DNA of 41,769 bases, from the NCBI GenBank assembly GCA_946616835.1, contig CAMOJK010000014.1, forward strand, positions 1-41,769, in the 5' to 3' direction. Shown piece after piece: positions 38,382 to 41,769 of this stretch (position 1 is its first letter; each line of letters starts with the position of its first letter). The position numbers were made by a program, and so were the translations under genes. The notes under the pieces are model-generated. The model saw nothing but the letters and a program-made list of their open reading frames with translations. It was not told the origin of the DNA and ran no database searches. Origin of the DNA: an uncultured Lachnospiraceae bacterium. GTDB taxonomy: Bacteria; Bacillota; Clostridia; Lachnospirales; Lachnospiraceae.

Positions 38382-41300
38382 ATGGAAAAAAACAGAATTA
38401 GACCCATTGTACATGGAAACTCGATGCGAATGAGCTTTCAGCGCAGGAGAGAAGTGCAGGATATGCCTAATCTCATCGAGGTTCAGAAGGATTCTTATCA
38501 GTGGTTTCTTAAAGAAGGACTGAGGGAAGCTTTTGATGATATTTCTCCAATCAAGGATCACGGTGAAAATTTGAGCCTGGAGTTTGTTGATTTCTATCTT
38601 GCCAAGGATGAAATCAAGCACAACATCAAGGAGTGCAAGGAGAGAGACCTTACTTACGAGGCACCTCTCAAGGTCAAGGTGAGACTTTACAACAAAGAGA
38701 CCGATCAGATCAGGGAACATGAGATATTCATGGGTAATTTCCCTCTTATGACGGACACCGGAACATTCGTTATAAACGGCGCTGAGCGTGTAGTTGTCAG
38801 CCAGCTCGTTCGTTCCCCCGGTATTTACTATACTATATCAAGAGACAAGACCGGTAAGAAGCTTTATTCCACGCAGGTTATTCCTAACCGTGGTGCTTGG
38901 CTTGAGTACGAAACGGACTCAAATGATGTCTTTTATGTTAAGGTAGACCGTAATAAGAAGATGCCTATTACTGTGCTTCTTCGTTCATTGGGGCTTGGCA
39001 GCAATGAGCAGATCATTGAGACATTCGGTGATGAGCCTAAGCTTATGGCTTCATTTGCGAAGGATATTGCTACATCTTATGAGAGTGGTCTCAAGGAGCT
39101 TTACGGCAAAGTACGTCCCGGCGAGCCTTTCAAGGTAGAAGTTGCAAAGAAATATGTTGATGATACTTTCTTTGATCCCAAGAGGTATGACCTTGCAAGG
39201 GTAGGAAGATTTAAGTTCAATAAGAAGCTTGCGCTTAGAAACCGTATAAGCGGTCATGTGCTTGCTGAGGATGCAATGAATCCTTTCACAGGCGAGATAA
39301 TCGCTAAAGCAGGTACGGTTGTTGACGAACAGCTTGCAGATACAATACAGGATGCGGCTGTTGAGAGCGTTGTGATCAGGACTGATTCAAGGAATGTAAA
39401 GGTTCTTTCCAACCAGATGGTAGATATCGAGGAATGGCTTGATATCGATGCTGAGAAGCTTGGCATTAAGGAAAGGGTTTACTGGCCTACTCTTAAAAAG
39501 CTCATAAGAGAGTACAGTGATAAGCCTGAGCAGCTTGAAAGCGCAATCGCTCGTAATATTCACGATCTCATACCTAAGCACATCACCCAGTGTGATGTAC
39601 TTGCATCAGTTAACTACAATCTTGCTATAGAGTACGGCATTGGAAATGATGATGATATCGACCATCTCGGAAACAGGCGTATCCGTGCGGTTGGTGAGCT
39701 CCTTCAGAACCAGTATCGTATAGGCTTGAGCAGAATGGAGAGAGTAGTAAGAGAGCGCATGACTACACATGACTCAAATGCTACTGAAGAGATCTCTCCC
39801 CAGAGCCTTATAAATATCAAGCCCGTTCAGGCAGCTCTTAAGGAATTCTTCGGTTCATCACAGCTGTCACAGTTCATGGACCAGAACAACCCTCTGTCAG
39901 AGCTTACACATAAGAGACGTCTTTCTGCATTGGGTCCCGGTGGTCTCTCAAGAGAACGTGCCGGATTCGAGGTTCGAGATGTACATTATACCCACTACGG
40001 TCGTATGTGTCCTATCGAGACTCCCGAAGGTCCTAACATCGGTCTTATCAATTCACTTGCTTCCTATGCAAGGATCAACGAGTATGGCTTTATAGAGGTT
40101 CCTTACAGAAAGATCAACAAAAAGGATCCTGCTAACCCGGTGGTTACAGATGAAGTTGTATACATGACTGCAGATGAGGAAGATAATTACCATGTGGCTC
40201 AGGCTAACGAAAAGCTTGACGAAAAGGGCCATTTCGTAAATAAGAATGTTGCAGGAAGATATCGTACAGAGATTCAGGCTTATCCCCGTGAAATCTATGA
40301 TTACATGGATGTATCACCTAAGATGGTCTTCTCTGTATCGGCAGCGCTCATTCCTTTCCTTGAGAACGACGATACTACCCGTGCTCTCATGGGATGTAAC
40401 ATGCAGCGTCAGGCAGTGCCTCTTCTCTTTACGGATGCACCTGTTATAGGTACAGGTATAGAGACAAAGGCTGCAGTTGATTCAGGTGTCTGCGTAGTGG
40501 CTAAGAAGGCCGGAACTGTTACTTATGTGGCATCTGATCTTATCAAGATTAAGAGTGATGATGATGGTAAGGTTATAGACTATACCGTTCAGAAGTTCAT
40601 GAGAAGCAACCAGTCTACATGCTACAACCAGAAGCCTATCGTTCTGACAGGTGACCATGTAGCGGATGGCCAGGTTATAGCTGATGGCCCTTCCACTCAT
40701 GAGGGTGAGCTTGGTCTCGGAAGAAACCCGCTCATCGGTTTCATGACTTGGGAAGGCTACAACTACGAGGATGCCGTACTTCTCAGCGAGCGTCTTGTTA
40801 AAGAAGATGTTTATACATCTGTACATATTGAAGAGCATGAAGTAGAGGCAAGACAGACCAAGCTCGGCGATGAGGAGATCACCCGTGATATCCCCGGTGT
40901 CGGTGAGGACGCTCTTAAGGATCTTGATGAATCCGGTATTATCCGTATCGGTGCTGAGGTTCGTGCCGGTGATATCCTGGTAGGTAAGGTTACACCTAAG
41001 GGCGAGACAGATCTTACTCCCGAAGAAAAGCTTCTTCGTGTAATCTTCAGTGAGAAGGCTCGAGAAATCCGCGATACATCGCTTCGTGTACCTCACGGTG
41101 AATACGGTGTCGTTGTTGATGCTAAGGTGTTCTCCAAGGAAGAAGGCGATTCTGAGCTTAATGCAGGCGTACTTAAGAAGGTAAGGATATATATCGCACA
41201 GAAGAGAAAGATCTCTGTTGGTGATAAGATGTCCGGTCGACACGGTAATAAGGGTGTCGTTTCCAGAGTGCTTCCCGTAGAGGATATGCCTTATCTGCCT

Positions 41301-41769
41301 AACGGTCGTCCCCTGGATATCGTGCTGAATCCTTTGGGCGTTCCTTCCCGTATGAATATCGGTCAGGTGCTTGAGATTCACCTTTCCCTGGCTGCAAGAG
41401 CTCTTGGTTTCAATATCTCAACTCCTGTCTTTGACGGAGCAAATGAGAACGACATCATGGATACTCTTGATCTTGCAAATGACTATGTAAATCTTGAGTG
41501 GGATGAATTTGAGAAGAAGCACAAGGCAGAACTACTTCCTGAGGTTATGGAATATCTCGAGAAGAATAAGGATCACAGAAAGCTCTGGAAAGGAGTGCCT
41601 ATCTCCAGAGATGGTAAGGTAAGGCTTCGCGACGGTCGTACCGGTGAGTATTTTGACGGACCTGTTACAATAGGACACATGCATTATCTGAAGCTCCACC
41701 ATCTGGTAGACGATAAGATCCATGCTCGTTCTACCGGCCCGTACTCACTCGTAACACAGCAGCCTCTCG
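38382..41769 (+). CDS. rpoB: RNA polymerase beta subunit, 3' end beyond the window
   Basis: The frame from the ATG at 38382 encodes about 1129 residues of the beta subunit without a stop: [19 protein letters not shown], the [16 protein letters not shown] segment, the rifampicin-region block [20 protein letters not shown] with the following [20 protein letters not shown], the REFFG-like KEFFGSS region, and near the end [14 protein letters not shown] and the [13 protein letters not shown] block. GGGGTG about ten bases upstream supports the ATG; a GTG four codons earlier is in frame. The last residues and rpoC lie past the edge. The rifampicin cluster I can read looks like the common sensitive form. 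It has its own promoter and leader. Confidence 0.97.
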   Translation, partial: MEKNRIRPIVHGNSMRMSFQRRREVQDMPNLIEVQKDSYQWFLKEGLREAFDDISPIKDHGENLSLEFVDFYLAKDEIKHNIKECKERDLTYEAPLKVKVRLYNKETDQIREHEIFMGNFPLMTDTGTFVINGAERVVVSQLVRSPGIYYTISRDKTGKKLYSTQVIPNRGAWLEYETDSNDVFYVKVDRNKKMPITVLLRSLGLGSNEQIIETFGDEPKLMASFAKDIATSYESGLKELYGKVRPGEPFKVEVAKKYVDDTFFDPKRYDLARVGRFKFNKKLALRNRISGHVLAEDAMNPFTGEIIAKAGTVVDEQLADTIQDAAVESVVIRTDSRNVKVLSNQMVDIEEWLDIDAEKLGIKERVYWPTLKKLIREYSDKPEQLESAIARNIHDLIPKHITQCDVLASVNYNLAIEYGIGNDDDIDHLGNRRIRAVGELLQNQYRIGLSRMERVVRERMTTHDSNATEEISPQSLINIKPVQAALKEFFGSSQLSQFMDQNNPLSELTHKRRLSALGPGGLSRERAGFEVRDVHYTHYGRMCPIETPEGPNIGLINSLASYARINEYGFIEVPYRKINKKDPANPVVTDEVVYMTADEEDNYHVAQANEKLDEKGHFVNKNVAGRYRTEIQAYPREIYDYMDVSPKMVFSVSAALIPFLENDDTTRALMGCNMQRQAVPLLFTDAPVIGTGIETKAAVDSGVCVVAKKAGTVTYVASDLIKIKSDDDGKVIDYTVQKFMRSNQSTCYNQKPIVLTGDHVADGQVIADGPSTHEGELGLGRNPLIGFMTWEGYNYEDAVLLSERLVKEDVYTSVHIEEHEVEARQTKLGDEEITRDIPGVGEDALKDLDESGIIRIGAEVRAGDILVGKVTPKGETDLTPEEKLLRVIFSEKAREIRDTSLRVPHGEYGVVVDAKVFSKEEGDSELNAGVLKKVRIYIAQKRKISVGDKMSGRHGNKGVVSRVLPVEDMPYLPNGRPLDIVLNPLGVPSRMNIGQVLEIHLSLAARALGFNISTPVFDGANENDIMDTLDLANDYVNLEWDEFEKKHKAELLPEVMEYLEKNKDHRKLWKGVPISRDGKVRLRDGRTGEYFDGPVTIGHMHYLKLHHLVDDKIHARSTGPYSLVTQQPL

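Noticed and set aside
1-41769. CRISPR array, tRNA or rRNA genes
   Set aside because: No regularly spaced repeats were seen, and no tRNA cloverleaf was found by eye, including between secE and nusG; a dedicated tRNA search would be decisive.

Overview
The window looks like a chromosome segment of a motile, Gram-positive anaerobe of the Lachnospiraceae type (Butyrivibrio/Pseudobutyrivibrio/Roseburia-like). The reasons are a short Firmicutes flagellin, strong AGGAGG ribosome binding sites, sigma-A and sigma-28 type promoters, a ribosomal protein/rpoB cluster in the Firmicutes order, and several families common in that group (LicD, DUF3880/CgeB-type and DUF6492 transferases, a CD1871A-like protein). 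This assignment is inference from gene content; there is no rRNA gene to confirm it.

Layout. (A) 1-1774: the 3' part of a TarI/IspD-type cytidylyltransferase and a GatD/TarJ-like zinc dehydrogenase, a pair that could make a CDP-activated polyol. (B) 1775-2908: a flagellin gene with sigma-A and sigma-28 type promoters, a leader carrying two hairpins that each show a CsrA-type ANGGAN hexaloop, and a strong terminator. (C) 3044-17793: about a dozen soluble glycan-modifying enzymes: three LicD/fukutin-family phosphotransferases (one fused to a second domain), a GT4-DUF1919 fusion, an FkbM methyltransferase, three CgeB-like transferases, a DUF616 and a DUF6492 transferase, and an SGNH hydrolase. 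One GT4 gene lies on the opposite strand and is frameshifted exactly at a C8 tract inside its catalytic motif, which suggests a phase-variable switch. (D) 17935-23440: a patchwork of accessory and decayed genes: an orphan HEPN protein, remnants of a nuclease-like and a CgeB-like gene, an Rpn nuclease, a clipped Fe-S/GNAT protein, and an HTH-HipA-like kinase with an overlapping partner. (E) 23550-28612: a GT2-like enzyme, a Wzy/WaaL-like membrane protein, a GT2 enzyme, and a convergent FliD-like gene. (F) 28952-32693: a membrane Fe-S/thioredoxin electron-transfer unit facing a TlpA-type lipoprotein. (G) 32761-end: rpmG-secE-nusG-rplK-rplA, an inserted capA-like gene, rplJ-rplL behind an L10-type leader and attenuator, and rpoB, which runs off the window.

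Working model (inference): regions A-C and E form a flagellin/surface glycan modification island bracketed by flagellin and its cap protein. CDP-polyol made by the TarI/TarJ-like pair would be used by the LicD proteins to put polyol-phosphate on glycans built by the transferases. This would resemble, in a bacterium, the ribitol-phosphate transfer carried out by the LicD relatives fukutin/FKRP. The frameshift-prone GT4 gene would vary the structure. The glycan may instead be a cell-surface polymer, because one membrane Wzy_C-type protein is present.
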